A stretch of 56,593 nucleotides of DNA, from positions 1 through 56,593 of the forward strand of contig NZ_JFAQ01000091.1 in assembly GCF_001304695.1 (NCBI RefSeq). The letters are read 5' to 3'. The translations under genes and the position numbers were made by a program. The stretch is from Xanthomonas axonopodis. Its GTDB lineage: Bacteria; Pseudomonadota; Gammaproteobacteria; Xanthomonadales; Xanthomonadaceae. The notes beneath the pieces were generated by a model. That model was given only the letters and a program-made list of their open reading frames with translations. It did not search any database and was not told where the DNA came from. Numbering within the stretch: the first letter of the stretch is position 1; every line of letters begins with the position of its first letter. Below are positions 1-9,182 of the stretch, in pieces.

Positions 1-128
1 GGATAGTGCGGGGCGATCACCGCGCACAGTGCCATCCACGGCACCAGCGTCTCCATCCGTGCCAGGAACACATCGCGCCGCGTCGGGCGACGGTACTGTT
101 CAAACCCGTTGCCCTGGTCAGCTGACAT
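1..128 (-). CDS. IS5 family transposase, N-terminal part
   Basis: Reading the minus strand from ATG at 126-128 gives an open frame to the window edge. It begins MSADQGNGFEQYRRPTRRD and continues VFLARMETLVPW. From memory this matches the N-terminal region of IS5-group transposases, which carry a TRR(D/E)xFLxxM(E)xxVPW segment followed by an ALxxxIxPHYP segment; both are visible here. The catalytic DDE domain would lie outside the window, so activity cannot be judged. The gene is transcribed away from slyD. Whether the copy is intact is unknown. Confidence 0.7.
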   Translation of the reverse strand, partial: MSADQGNGFEQYRRPTRRDVFLARMETLVPWMALCAVIAPHY

Positions 129-217
129 TGCCAAGGTCCGCTGCTTCATCGGCTTGCACCACCATCGCTGCGAAGCACTTATCCTCGCATCTTTGGAACT
201 TGATCAGCGTTGCCCTA
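1..217 (-). mobile_element. IS5-type insertion sequence, one end only
   Basis: The element runs off the left edge of the window. It contains the first 42 codons of a transposase, preceded by about 90 bases of non-coding sequence that should hold its terminal inverted repeat. That repeat cannot be confirmed because the other end is outside the window. The inner boundary is inferred from the palindrome CTAAGCTTAG at 214-223, in which the slyD stop codon lies, so the end position is approximate to a few bases. Confidence 0.6.
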
Positions 218-220
218 AGC

Positions 221-700
221 TTAGTGGTGATGATCGCCGTCGCCGTGCACATGGCCGTGGTCGCGCTCTTCCGCGGTGGCTTCGCGCACTTCAACGATCT
301 CCACGTCGAAATGCAGATCCTTGCCGGCCATGGGGTGATTGAGGTCAACATCGACCACGCTCATGCCGACTTTCTGCACCGTCACTGCGCGCGGGCCGAA
401 GTTGGTCTGCAGCACGACCTGGGTGCCGGGCACCAGCTTGGTGGCGCCGAAATGCTTCTTGGGCACGCGCTGGCTCAGGCCTTCGCGGTATTCGCCATAG
501 GCTTCGATCGCCTTGACGTCCACGCCGAAGCTCTCGCCGACTTCCTTACCCATCATGGCCGCTTCCAGGCCCGGGATGATGTTGCCGTGGCCGATCATGA
601 TCGCCAACGGGTCACGCTCCTTGGAGCTCTCGATCGGCTCCTGGCCGATCTCCGAAACGGTGTAATGGAAGCGGACGACGCTGTCTTTTTCGATCTTCAT
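221..700 (-). CDS. slyD: FKBP-type peptidyl-prolyl isomerase, SlyD-like
   Basis: The product of 159 residues is a cytoplasmic FKBP-type prolyl isomerase and probable metallochaperone. The N-terminal FKBP half (MKIEKDSVVRFHYTV..., then a GHGNIIPGLEAAMMG segment) is interrupted by an insert-in-flap region of about residues 70-120, as in SlyD. The C-terminus ends in a histidine-rich tail, HGHVHGDGDHHH, the expected nickel-binding tail, though shorter than in E. coli. The start ATG at 698-700 is chosen because the FKBP core begins right after it; the upstream in-frame extension has no homology. It is divergent from the NlpC/P60 lipoprotein gene at 810. The stop codon directly abuts the presumed insertion sequence end. 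Confidence 0.9.
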   Translation of the reverse strand: MKIEKDSVVRFHYTVSEIGQEPIESSKERDPLAIMIGHGNIIPGLEAAMMGKEVGESFGVDVKAIEAYGEYREGLSQRVPKKHFGATKLVPGTQVVLQTNFGPRAVTVQKVGMSVVDVDLNHPMAGKDLHFDVEIVEVREATAEERDHGHVHGDGDHHH

Positions 701-809
701 GCCTGGCTCTGAATGGGCTGCCCGTTGGCAGACGGTTGAGGACGGCTTGTCGGCCGCCGGGTGCGCCGCCATCATGGCGACCTTTCGAACCGCCCATTAT
801 CCCGGCTCC

Positions 810-1391
810 ATGCATATCACGCCAGTTTTCGCCGGCTGCGCCCGACGCGCCGCGGCCAGCCTGTTGCTGGGCCTGCTGCTCCTGGGGGGCTGTTCGTCGC
901 ACGCACCGGTGCGGCGCCCGGCCGCGCCACCACCGGCAGCGCGCGTGTGGCCGCAGATCGCGCCGGCCGACCCGGCCGCCGCCAACAACATCCTGATGCG
1001 CGCGTTGGGGCTGGTGGGCACCCCATACCGGTTCGGCGGCAACACGCCGGAGACCGGGTTCGACTGCAGCGGGCTGGTCACCTATGTCTACAAGGATGTC
1101 TTGGCCTTGGCGCTACCGCGCACCTCGCGCGAACTGGCCGCAATCCAGGGCCCGCGCATCCCGCCCGAGCGACTTGCCACCGGCGATCTGGTGTTTTTCG
1201 GCTCCGGAGGCAACGTGACCCACGTCGGCATTTATGTCGGTGAAGGTCGCTTCGTGCATGCCCCTACCACCGGCGGTACGGTCCGCTTGGATTTTCTTGA
1301 TGGGGCTTACTGGCGTGATCATTATTCAGGTTCAAAGCGGGTTTTGCACCAAAATGAGACTTCTGTCACAAATAATAAAACGGAAATTTAA
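810..1391 (+). CDS. NlpC/P60 family lipoprotein (peptidoglycan endopeptidase)
   Basis: The predicted protein of 193 residues is a lipoprotein. A hydrophobic stretch is followed by a lipobox, LLGGC, with the acylated Cys near residue 21. The C-terminal NlpC/P60 domain has the three expected catalytic elements: FDCSGLV (nucleophile Cys), THVGIYV (His) and FVHAPTT (third polar residue). Such enzymes cut the stem peptides of peptidoglycan, here from the inner face of a membrane facing the periplasm. The start at 810 is chosen because it places the signal peptide at the N-terminus; in-frame ATGs at 699 and 774 are possible but add residues before the signal. The last 15 codons are AT-rich and lie outside the domain. 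A second paralogue follows 70 bp downstream. Confidence 0.88.
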   Translation: MHITPVFAGCARRAAASLLLGLLLLGGCSSHAPVRRPAAPPPAARVWPQIAPADPAAANNILMRALGLVGTPYRFGGNTPETGFDCSGLVTYVYKDVLALALPRTSRELAAIQGPRIPPERLATGDLVFFGSGGNVTHVGIYVGEGRFVHAPTTGGTVRLDFLDGAYWRDHYSGSKRVLHQNETSVTNNKTEI

Positions 1392-1461
1392 CTTTTTTTG
1401 AACGTAACGATTCTTTCACCAGGGCATCATCTCGCATCGACAGCAGAACTGTGATTCCCGC

Positions 1462-2229
1462 GTGACGAACGACGAACAGACCAAAACTGGCGCCGCACTG
1501 CTTCCGCCCCGGAAACCGCTCCGCCTGCTATGCGCCACCGCTCTCCTGATTGCAGCACTTCCCGCATTCGCGCAGAACGCCAACAGCACGCCATCCGCTC
1601 CGCAGACGACCACGCCAGATAGCGCCGTCGCTGCCGTCGCTGCCGTCGCTGCCGACAAAGCCGCAACCCGCAGCCGCGCCGACGCCGCTGCCACCGCAAC
1701 GCTGGCCGCCCTGCTTCCGCACCTGGCCGCCAACGACGCCATTCCGCTGATGGACCGCTCGGCGATGTTCGCCGGCGATCTCAGCCGCCTGCTTGCCAAT
1801 TACGACGTGTCGCAGAGCGCGGCCAATGCTGCCCAAAACGCCGTGGCCGACAGCCGCGTGCAGGTGATCCTGCAGCGCGCCATGGCCCTGCTCGGTACCC
1901 CGTACGTCTGGGGCGGCGAGTCCACCGAAGGGTTCGACTGCAGCGGCCTGGTCGGCTATGTGTTCAAGACTGCGCTCGGCATCGACCTGCCGCGTGTTTC
2001 GCGCGACATCGCCCGCGACGAATCGGCCGAGCTGATCAAGGACCCGAGCGCGCTGAAGGCTGGCGACCTGGTGTTCTTCGGCAAGCGCGGTCGTATCGAC
2101 CACGTCGGCCTGGTGGTCGGCGACGGCAAGTTCCTGCACGCACCCAGCCGCGGCAAGGATGTGCGCGTGGATTCGCTGGCGAGCGGCTACTGGAGCGAGA
2201 AGTTCATCCAGGCACGCCGGGTGCTGTAA
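1462..2229 (+). CDS. NlpC/P60 family peptidoglycan endopeptidase
   Basis: The product has 255 residues and starts with GTG. It carries a Sec signal (hydrophobic core LLCATALLIAALPAFAQ, cleavage after AFA near residue 36) and a low-complexity Ala-rich linker. The C-terminal NlpC/P60 domain has FDCSGLV, DHVGLVV and FLHAPSR. Unlike its neighbour it has no lipobox, so it is probably a soluble periplasmic enzyme. It is a paralogue of the gene at 810: both share the GTPY and EGFDCSGLV regions. A hairpin with flanking A and T runs follows at 2252-2286, so transcription likely ends there. Confidence 0.87.
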   Translation: MTNDEQTKTGAALLPPRKPLRLLCATALLIAALPAFAQNANSTPSAPQTTTPDSAVAAVAAVAADKAATRSRADAAATATLAALLPHLAANDAIPLMDRSAMFAGDLSRLLANYDVSQSAANAAQNAVADSRVQVILQRAMALLGTPYVWGGESTEGFDCSGLVGYVFKTALGIDLPRVSRDIARDESAELIKDPSALKAGDLVFFGKRGRIDHVGLVVGDGKFLHAPSRGKDVRVDSLASGYWSEKFIQARRVL

Positions 2230-2251
2230 CGCTCGGTTGTTCGACTCCAGG

Positions 2252-2286
2252 CAAAAAAGACCGCGGCGATCTCGCGGCCTTTTTCT
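2252..2286 (+). terminator. Rho-independent terminator
   Basis: An A-run and GaCCGCG are mirrored by CGCGGCcTTTTTCT around a seven-base loop. It lies 23 bp after the NlpC/P60 stop codon and is nearly symmetrical, so it could work in both directions. Confidence 0.75.
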
Positions 2287-2438
2287 TGCGCGCAACCGGG
2301 CCGCGACGTCCATGTGGCCGCTGTGCGGCCTCCATTGGCGTCTACCGGCCCACCTCCCAGGCACAGCAAGAGCCACGCTGCCCGCACCGCATGCGCTGTC
2401 ATCGGGCAGAGACCTGCCCGTCCACGGGATGATGCGGC

Positions 2439-2931
2439 TTACTGCGAAGTATCGGCCTTGTACCGCGCCATGGTGTCCTCGATGCCCTTGCTCAACTCCA
2501 TCACCTTGAGCGCGTATTCGGCCAGGCGTCGATCTTCCGGGGTGTCGGGCCGCCCGGACGGTACTTCCACCGGGGTGACGCCGTCCGGGTCCATCGCCAC
2601 GAACACGATGATGCAATGCGTGCACAGGCGCGAATCGCCCCCCATCGGACTGCGCGCACGCATATCGATGTCAGAAATGCATGCTGCTGAGGCCGGTGTA
2701 GACCAGCGTGACCGACACCGCCACCAGATCGCCGATGCGCACCGGTGCCACGAAGCGGATGCCGCCCACCGCCACGGTGACGCAGTAATGCCCGCTCCAA
2801 CCACTGGCGGCCGCAAAACCAACCTCGTCGATCCACTTCATCACCACGCCGCCATGCACCTTGCAGCCGAAGTTGACGTCGCTGGGCTCGGCCAGAAAAC
2901 GAAATGTCAGATCACGCTGTTGGCCAATCAC
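2439..2931 (-). pseudogene. Acyl-CoA thioesterase (hot-dog fold), frameshifted
   Basis: The 5' part (2931 down to 2671) encodes a typical cytoplasmic acyl-CoA thioesterase start: GTG start, then QQRDLTFRFLAEPSDVNFG, KVHGGVVMKWIDE (the hot-dog helix with the active-site region) and a VSVTLVYTGLSSMH segment. The reading then meets TGA at 2671-2673. The rest of the domain continues in the frame of 2439-2680: DIDMRARSPMGG followed by CTHCIIVFVAMDPDG and a C-terminal helix. Between the codons for His and IleAsp there are 7 bases where 6 would keep frame, so one base is extra. The gene is read as inactivated, unless this is a sequencing error. It is convergent with the NlpC/P60 gene. Confidence 0.8.
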
Positions 2932-3178
2932 CGCCCGCCCTCGTCAATGGATGTGCTGGAAGTGTGCCATGTGGTTGAAGCTCGTCGTATCCGCAACGCG
3001 ATTGCCGTACCGGTCGACGTGAGCGCCTACGAACATCGGCCGGCACACGCTTCATTTTCCCATCTGTCCATCGGCAAATGCCGGATGCCTTGAAATTCGC
3101 CCACGAGCGCAAGAAGCGTCATCGCCAGATCGCCTGACGCACACGCCCCGCGTTGTCAGACAACATCCACAAGCACAC

Positions 3179-4015
3179 TCAACCGCCCAGCACCCCGAGC
3201 TTGTCCCGCTTGCGCAGACACAGCCACGGGAAATGCGGCTGCGACAATCTGAGCGCCTTTCGCGCACGGGCACTCCAACGACGCGGGTCGAACAACCACT
3301 GCACTGCAAAGCGATCGAACGTCGCGTAGGTATGCTGGTGGTAATGCGCGGCCAGTTCCGGAACGCCCAGCTCGGTGAAGTAGCGCAGGCTGCGTGCGGC
3401 ACTCCCTTGGACGCGCTGCGGCGTGGCGTAGAGCGGGCTATCGAGAATATGCAGCTCGCCATCCTCGCGCAAATGCGCGAGCAAGCGCTCGATCAACGCG
3501 CCCGCATCGGCAAAATACTGTACGCAGGCGGGTAGCACGATGATGTCAAACACTTCGCGCGGCAGTGCCACAGTCTGGATGTCGCCAGCGATGAAACTCA
3601 AGCGCGCTGCATGGCCGAACACGCGTGCGGCCTGGGTGAGTTCGGTGCGATTGACGTCGATGCCGCAGACCTCGCGCTGCAGCGACTGCGCCAGCAAGTG
3701 CGATAGCCAGCCATTGCCGCAACCGAGTTCGAGGATGGCGCCCTCGCCGGCATGCGTGGCCAGGTGCTGCACCAGCAAGCTGCTCGACAGCGCGCGCACG
3801 CGCCATTCCAGCGTTGCCCCCAATTTTCCGCTCGGACGCGGCAGGCTGCGCACCTGCGCATCGGTATAGAGCCGGCCTTCCTTGCGCCGGATCTCCAGGT
3901 AGTGCGTTTCAAAGGGGTCGTCCGTCACACCACGCTGCACGAACACGCCATTCATGCGCCGCAGCTCGGGCAGCTGCTGCAGCCGTTCGCGCAGGGTGAG
4001 AGATTCGACACGCAT
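3179..4015 (-). CDS. SAM-dependent class I methyltransferase
   Basis: The product has 278 residues. The Rossmann methyltransferase motif I is seen as ILELGCGNGWLSHLLA around residue 96, followed by an acidic strand end (VCGIDVNRTEL) and motif II-like FDIIVLPACVQYF. The substrate is not evident. The start is set at ATG 4013-4015, just inside a TTG at 4018; the stop of the upstream symporter gene lies 9 bp away and its TGAGG provides the ribosome-binding site, so the two genes are probably co-transcribed. An isoprenoid, lipid or small-molecule methylase is possible; a specific family cannot be named. Confidence 0.8.
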   Translation of the reverse strand: MRVESLTLRERLQQLPELRRMNGVFVQRGVTDDPFETHYLEIRRKEGRLYTDAQVRSLPRPSGKLGATLEWRVRALSSSLLVQHLATHAGEGAILELGCGNGWLSHLLAQSLQREVCGIDVNRTELTQAARVFGHAARLSFIAGDIQTVALPREVFDIIVLPACVQYFADAGALIERLLAHLREDGELHILDSPLYATPQRVQGSAARSLRYFTELGVPELAAHYHQHTYATFDRFAVQWLFDPRRWSARARKALRLSQPHFPWLCLRKRDKLGVLGG

Positions 4016-4024
4016 CAAGCTGCC

Positions 4025-5365
4025 TCAGCGCAGTGGCGTGGCGCTGTCAGCCGGCGGTTCTTCCAGTCCCACATTGGTGGAGGCCGATTCGTAGATGCGC
4101 TTGTCGAGCAAGCCGGTTTCCTTGGCCACCAGTACCGGCACCAGCATCTGCCCGGTGACGTTGGTCATGGTGCGCATCATGTCCAGGATACGATCGATCG
4201 CATACAGGTAGCCGATCACTTCCAGCGGCAGATTGGCCGCACTCAACACCACCGTCGCCATGATGACCGCCGTGCCCGGCACACCGGCCGTGCCGAAGCT
4301 GCCGAGCACCGAGGCGATCAGCACCACGACATACTGGTTGGCGGTCAGCGGCACACCGGTGTACTGCGCGATGAACACCGCGCACAACGCCGGGAAGATT
4401 GCGCCGCAGCCGTCCATCTTGATGCTGGCACCCAGCGGCACTGCGAATGCGGCGTAGTCCTTGCTGACCCCCAGGTTATGCGTGATCGAACGCATCGCCA
4501 CCGGCATTGCCGCAAAGCTCGACGAACTGACGAATGCCACCTGCATGCCAGGCGCGGCACCGCGGAAAAACTTCCATGGGTTAAGCCCATGTGCGAGCAA
4601 CAGGCTGCTGTAGACCACCACAATGTGGATCGCGCAGGCGACATACAGCGCGAGCACGAAATTGCCGAACGGCAGCAATTTCGAAAAACCGTAGCTGCCG
4701 ACCAGGCCAGCGATCAGGCCAAAGGTGCCGAGCGGAGTCATTTCCAGCACGAAGCGCGTTACCTGGATCATGATGTCGCTCAGTTGCCCGGTGAGCTTGC
4801 GCGCCTCGGCCACCCGCTCGCCGAGCTTGACCATCGCAAAGCCCAGCAACGCGGCGAAGAAGATCACCGGCAGGATCGAGCCACGCCCCGCCGCCAGCAC
4901 GGTTTCTCCGGCTGCGTTGGTCTTGGTGCCGATGCCGGTCAATGCGTAGAACGGGTTGGACGGCACCACATCCAGCAGCACCTGGACCGGGCTGGGCACG
5001 TCGCGCGGCTTCCAGGCCGAATCCACGCTCAGACTGAAATGGCCGGCGCCCGGCTGCATGATCGTGCCCACCGCCAGGCCCACGCCCACAGCCAAGGCCG
5101 CGGTGATCACGAACCACAAGAACGTGCGCCCGCCGAGTGCGGCGACCGACTTTTGCCCATGCAACGACGAGATGGCATTGATCACCGCGAAGAACACCAG
5201 CGGCATGGCGATCATCTTGATCAGCGTGACGTACAGATCGCCGAGGGGACCGAACCACACGTCGGCCGCCGGGCCCATGGCCCAGCCGGCCAGCGCGCCG
5301 AGGACGAAGCCGGCCACCACGCGTTGCCAGAACGGAATGCGCAACCACGCCGCAGCCAGTTTCAT
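4025..5365 (-). CDS. Dicarboxylate/amino acid:cation symporter (DAACS family)
   Basis: The product has 446 residues, the usual length for GltP/DctA-type inner-membrane symporters of C4-dicarboxylates or glutamate/aspartate. About eight membrane segments plus two re-entrant loops are suggested. Family marks are the serine-rich re-entrant loop SSSSFAAMPVA, the GASIKMDGCGAIFPALC stretch (NMDG-like motif, here KMDG) and the GVPGTAVIMATVVL segment near the C-terminus. The start at 5363-5365 begins directly with the first amphipathic helix MKLAAAWLRIPFWQ. The annotated substrate class is from family knowledge; glutamate versus dicarboxylate cannot be decided. It is divergent from the phosphatase gene at 5509. 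Confidence 0.9.
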   Translation of the reverse strand: MKLAAAWLRIPFWQRVVAGFVLGALAGWAMGPAADVWFGPLGDLYVTLIKMIAMPLVFFAVINAISSLHGQKSVAALGGRTFLWFVITAALAVGVGLAVGTIMQPGAGHFSLSVDSAWKPRDVPSPVQVLLDVVPSNPFYALTGIGTKTNAAGETVLAAGRGSILPVIFFAALLGFAMVKLGERVAEARKLTGQLSDIMIQVTRFVLEMTPLGTFGLIAGLVGSYGFSKLLPFGNFVLALYVACAIHIVVVYSSLLLAHGLNPWKFFRGAAPGMQVAFVSSSSFAAMPVAMRSITHNLGVSKDYAAFAVPLGASIKMDGCGAIFPALCAVFIAQYTGVPLTANQYVVVLIASVLGSFGTAGVPGTAVIMATVVLSAANLPLEVIGYLYAIDRILDMMRTMTNVTGQMLVPVLVAKETGLLDKRIYESASTNVGLEEPPADSATPLR

Positions 5366-5508
5366 GTCGTCGAATCTTCCGGGGGGAGAGTGCTTGCACC
5401 ATAGCCCAGGGCCGCCTTGCCCGCGAGACCACAGCTGGAACAGCGCTGTGTCATCGGTGTGACACCACCCAGCGCGGCATAATGGGGATTGATTCAGCCA
5501 CGAGTTCG

Positions 5509-7203
5509 ATGCCGATGCGTTGCCGCCTGCCCACCCTCGCCGCCCTGACCACGCTGTGCGTCGCTGCCTGCGCCTCCACCGCCGGGAGCAGCACCTCCGC
5601 ACCTGGGTCGGTCCGCGTGGAGGTACCGCCGATGACGCACCCGGCCGGCGAAACCCCGCAATGGTGGTACCGCTCGGGCGCGGCCCGTGCTGCCGGCAAC
5701 GGCGCGATGGCCGGCAAGGCGCGTAACGTGATCCTGTTCCTGGGCGATGGCATGAGCCTGACCACGGTCGCCGCCGCACGCATCCTGGATGGCCAGCGCA
5801 AGGACGGCCCAGGCGAAGAAAACCTGTTGTCGTGGGAACAATTCCCCGCCACCGCTTTCAGCAAGACCTACAACACCGACTCGCAGACGCCGGATTCGGC
5901 CGGCACCATGACCTCCATCACCACCGGCGTGAAGTCGCACATGGGCGCGATCGGGGTCAGCAGCGGCAACCGCAGCGATTGTGCCGACAGCTTGAACAAG
6001 GGTCTGCTGAGCTGGCTGCAGCTGGCCGACAGCACCGGCATCGTCACCACCACGCGCCTGACCCATGCCACTCCGGCGGCAACGTATGCACATTCGCCGG
6101 ACCGCAACTGGGAAAACGACACCGACCTTCCCGAATCGGCGCGTGCTGCCGGCTGCCAGGACATCGCCCAGCAGTTGTTGTCCACCGCCCGCTACGGACG
6201 CGGCCCGCAGGTGGTGCTGGGCGGAGGACGCAGCCGGTTCCAGAGCGTGCAGGAGCGCGACCCGGAATACGACGGCAAGGTGGGCCTGCGGCTGGACGAT
6301 CGCGATCTGGTGGCCGAATGGAAACAAGCACACCCGCAGGGCGCCTATGTCTGGAACGAGCAGCAGTTGCAGGCTGCGTCCGGTGCACCCGCGCTGCTGG
6401 GGCTGTTCGAGCCGGATCACATGCAGTTCGACCACGACCGCAACCGCACCCCGCAGGGCGAGCCCAGCCTGACCGAGATGACCCGCACCGCGATCCAGTC
6501 GCTGTCGCGCGATCCCAATGGCTTCGTCCTGATGGTCGAAGGCGGCCGTATCGATCACGCCAACCACGCCGGCAATGCCTATCGCGCGCTCGATGAAACC
6601 GTGTCGCTGTCCGATGCGGTGCGCGCTGCCGTGCAGACCGCGCCGCCGGACACGCTGATCATCGTCACCGCCGACCATTCGCACACGCTCAACTTCGTCG
6701 GCTACCCGGTGCGCGGCAATCCGATCCTGGGCAAGGTGCGCGGCACCGGCGGCGAAGAAGGCGACCGCAGCCAGCTGGCCACCGACCTGGCTGGCCAGCC
6801 CTACACCACGCTCAGCTACGCCAACGGCCCCGGCTACACCGGTGCCAGCAACGCGCAGCCGGCCGGGCCCAAGAAGTATCCACACGAACCCAGCAGCAGC
6901 GAACCGGCCGCTGGCCGCCCGGACCTGACCCACGTCGACACCGAAGCCCCCAGCTACATGCAGGAAGCGCTGGTGCCGACCAAATCCGAAAGCCATGGCG
7001 GCGAAGATGTGGGCATCTGGGCTACCGGCCCCGGCAGCGCCGCATTCCGCGGCACGCTGGAAGAGAACGTGATCTACCACGTCATCGTCCAGGCCACTCC
7101 GCGCTTGCGCCAGCGCCTGTGCAAGGCGGGCACCTGCGATGCGGCTGGTGTGCCGGTGGAATTGCCCAAGCCGGCCACGTTCGAGGCTGCGGTCAAGCGC
7201 TGA
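5509..7203 (+). CDS. Alkaline phosphatase (PhoA family), lipoprotein
   Basis: The product, about 564 residues, hydrolyses phosphate monoesters in the periplasm. Seen in order: a signal with lipobox (VAAC), the metal-binding FLGDGMS, the nucleophile loop DSAGTMTS, HATPAATYAH, VEGGRIDHANHAGNA, TADHSHT and a final metal His in ESHGGEDV. These are the conserved Zn/Mg ligands and catalytic Ser of the PhoA family; the length is closer to the larger bacterial and eukaryotic type than to E. coli PhoA. In-frame starts exist at 5482, 5509 and 5515. 5509 is preferred because CATAAT at 5478-5483 could be a -10 element, but this is weak. A truncated PhoX-type phosphatase lies at 29242. Confidence 0.9.
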   Translation: MPMRCRLPTLAALTTLCVAACASTAGSSTSAPGSVRVEVPPMTHPAGETPQWWYRSGAARAAGNGAMAGKARNVILFLGDGMSLTTVAAARILDGQRKDGPGEENLLSWEQFPATAFSKTYNTDSQTPDSAGTMTSITTGVKSHMGAIGVSSGNRSDCADSLNKGLLSWLQLADSTGIVTTTRLTHATPAATYAHSPDRNWENDTDLPESARAAGCQDIAQQLLSTARYGRGPQVVLGGGRSRFQSVQERDPEYDGKVGLRLDDRDLVAEWKQAHPQGAYVWNEQQLQAASGAPALLGLFEPDHMQFDHDRNRTPQGEPSLTEMTRTAIQSLSRDPNGFVLMVEGGRIDHANHAGNAYRALDETVSLSDAVRAAVQTAPPDTLIIVTADHSHTLNFVGYPVRGNPILGKVRGTGGEEGDRSQLATDLAGQPYTTLSYANGPGYTGASNAQPAGPKKYPHEPSSSEPAAGRPDLTHVDTEAPSYMQEALVPTKSESHGGEDVGIWATGPGSAAFRGTLEENVIYHVIVQATPRLRQRLCKAGTCDAAGVPVELPKPATFEAAVKR

Positions 7204-7587
7204 TGCGCAGTCGGCGCTGCAGCGATGGCGGGCGCGCCGACGCATGATGCGGTCGACGCATCGCCACTCGACCTGCCCGCCTGGCGTCGCCAACGCCATG
7301 TGCAATCGCGCCTGCGATCGGCCGCGGTTCCCAGCTATCGGTGTGGTGCTCGGATGGGCCGTCGCGAACCGATGTGAGGGCCGTGCACGGCAGCATGTCG
7401 CACGACTCACCGCGACCAAGGCTGCAGCTGCGCGCGGTTGTTCGCGCTCTGTGACGCCGGGAACAACGGAGGAATCGTCGCTGCGTCCCCAGCAGGCAAC
7501 ACTCCGGGCAAGCGACCGACGGGCAATCACGCAGCGGGGATGGCATCTGCTCATCAGGCGCGCAGGATCCGCTGCGAGGTTGCACCT
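7204..7587. other. Intergenic region between phosphatase and tilS
   Basis: High-GC sequence. I found no reading frame with recognisable family content and no clear terminator. It must hold the tilS promoter, which I could not pin down. A GAGG ribosome-binding site for tilS sits at 7576-7579. Confidence 0.5.
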
Positions 7588-8889
7588 GTGCTGACCGGCA
7601 CCCCGCTGCTGCCAGCCACCCCGCCCGGCCCGGTGCTGCTGGCCTACAGCGGCGGGATGGATTCCAGCGTGCTGCTGCATCTGCTGGCGGCAACGCCGCG
7701 CTATCGAGACGCAGGATTGCGCGCGCTGCATGTGCATCATGGACTGCATGCCGATGCCGATGCCTGGGCCGCGCATTGCCAACGCACCTGCGACGCGCTG
7801 CAGGTGCCGTTGCAGATCGTGCGGGTGCAGGTGGCACGCGACAGCGGTCTTGGGCTGGAAGCGGCAGCACGCCACGCGCGCCACGCGGCGTTCGCGCAGG
7901 CTCTCACCACTGGCGAATGGCTGGCGCTGGCGCATCATCGCGACGACCAGGCGGAAACGTTCCTGCTGCGTGCGCTGCGTGCTTCCGGCCCCGAAGGCCT
8001 GGCGGCGATGCGCCCGCAACGTCCATTCGCCAACGGCACGCTGTGGCGCCCGATGCTGGCGCATGCTCGCGCCGATCTGCTCGCCTACGCGCATGCGCAA
8101 GGCTTGCGCTGGATCGAAGACCCCAGCAATGCCGATCCGCGCCACGACCGCAATTTCCTGCGCAGCCAGGTTTTGCCGTTGCTGCAGCAACGCTGGCCGC
8201 AAGCACCCGACGCATTGGCGCGCAGTGCGCAACTGAGCGCCGATGCCAGCGCATTACTGCAGCAGCAGGACATGGCGTTGTTGCCAGGCGTGCTTACCGC
8301 AAGCGGCGCGCTGGATCTGCAAGCATTGCGCGCGCAACCGGTGGAACGAAGGACACGCCTACTGCGCGCCTGGGTGAGCGCGGCACACGCGTCGCCGCTG
8401 CCTGCGCAAGGTGTGGCCGCACTGGAACAGGAAATCGACAATCGCGCTGCAGATCGGCACGCCTGCTTTGCGTGGCAGCAGGTAGAAGTACGTCGCTGGC
8501 GCCAGTGCCTGTTTCTGCATCGCCCCGCTGCGGTCTGGCCGTCGGACTGGCATGCGCAGTGGGACGGCGCAGCGCCCCTGCACCTCCCCGACGGTGCGCA
8601 GTTGCGGCTGCTCGGCGCACCCGGCCTGCGCTTTGCGCAACCGCTGCTGGTGCGCGCACGCCAGGGCGGCGAGCGCATCGTGTTGCCGCAGCGCACGCAT
8701 TCGCACCAACTCAAACACCTGCTGCAGGCGCTGGATCTACCGCCGTGGGAACGCGGGCGCCTGCCGATCCTGTGGGAAGGTGCGCAGGTGCTCGCCGCTG
8801 GCGATCGCATCATTTCCGGCAGCTTGGACACATGGTTGCAGGCCAACGCCGCATCGCTGCACTGGCGCACGGCTGCCGATGCGAATTGA
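7588..8889 (+). CDS. tilS: tRNA(Ile)-lysidine synthetase
   Basis: The enzyme converts C34 of the CAU-anticodon tRNA-Ile to lysidine, changing both codon reading and aminoacylation. The PP-loop ATP pyrophosphatase motif SGGMDSS is at residues 21-27, followed by [11 protein letters not shown] and [14 protein letters not shown], all typical of TilS. The C-terminal substrate-binding domains include a GGER(I)xLP segment (about residue 357). The GTG at 7588, with GAGG eight bases upstream, gives 433 residues, close to the 432 of E. coli; earlier in-frame starts at 7438 and 7540 would add residues unlike the family. It is followed by xseB after 31 bp. Confidence 0.92.
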   Translation: MLTGTPLLPATPPGPVLLAYSGGMDSSVLLHLLAATPRYRDAGLRALHVHHGLHADADAWAAHCQRTCDALQVPLQIVRVQVARDSGLGLEAAARHARHAAFAQALTTGEWLALAHHRDDQAETFLLRALRASGPEGLAAMRPQRPFANGTLWRPMLAHARADLLAYAHAQGLRWIEDPSNADPRHDRNFLRSQVLPLLQQRWPQAPDALARSAQLSADASALLQQQDMALLPGVLTASGALDLQALRAQPVERRTRLLRAWVSAAHASPLPAQGVAALEQEIDNRAADRHACFAWQQVEVRRWRQCLFLHRPAAVWPSDWHAQWDGAAPLHLPDGAQLRLLGAPGLRFAQPLLVRARQGGERIVLPQRTHSHQLKHLLQALDLPPWERGRLPILWEGAQVLAAGDRIISGSLDTWLQANAASLHWRTAADAN

Positions 8890-8920
8890 CCGGCCTGCGC
8901 GCGCGCCGCACACTTTAGCG

Positions 8921-9181
8921 ATGGCCAAGAAGTCCTTGAACGAAACGTCCCCGGTTGCCCGCTTCGAACAGTCGCTGGAAGAACTCGAGCAACTGGTGCA
9001 GAAGATGGAAGTCGGCGATCTGAGCCTGGAGCAATCGCTCACGGCCTACGAACGCGGCATCGGCTTGTACCGCGATTGCCAGCAGGCGCTGGAACAGGCC
9101 GAACTGCGCGTGCGCTTGTTGACCGACCCCGCCCGCCCCGAGCTTGCCGAAGCCTTCGAACCGCCGTCGCTGGACGGCTGA
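8921..9181 (+). CDS. xseB: Exodeoxyribonuclease VII small subunit
   Basis: The 86-residue product is the small regulatory subunit of exonuclease VII, which degrades single-stranded DNA together with XseA (not in this window). The family core is present: [37 protein letters not shown] and [12 protein letters not shown]. It is a short helical protein. The start is ATG at 8921 (MAKKSLNET). ispA begins with GTG one base after the xseB stop, so translation is likely coupled, the usual xseB-ispA arrangement. Confidence 0.93.
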   Translation: MAKKSLNETSPVARFEQSLEELEQLVQKMEVGDLSLEQSLTAYERGIGLYRDCQQALEQAELRVRLLTDPARPELAEAFEPPSLDG

Positions 9182-9182
9182 T

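Noticed and set aside
1616-1663. GCCGTCGCT repeat in the second NlpC/P60 gene
   Set aside because: Ordinary low-complexity Ala/Val linker in the coding frame, not an array.
3078-3137. 20-codon frame ending KKRHRQIA
   Set aside because: Too short and no recognised family; may be chance.
5494-8232. 912-codon minus-strand frame over phosphatase and tilS
   Set aside because: Antisense of real genes with high-GC composition; no recognised domain.
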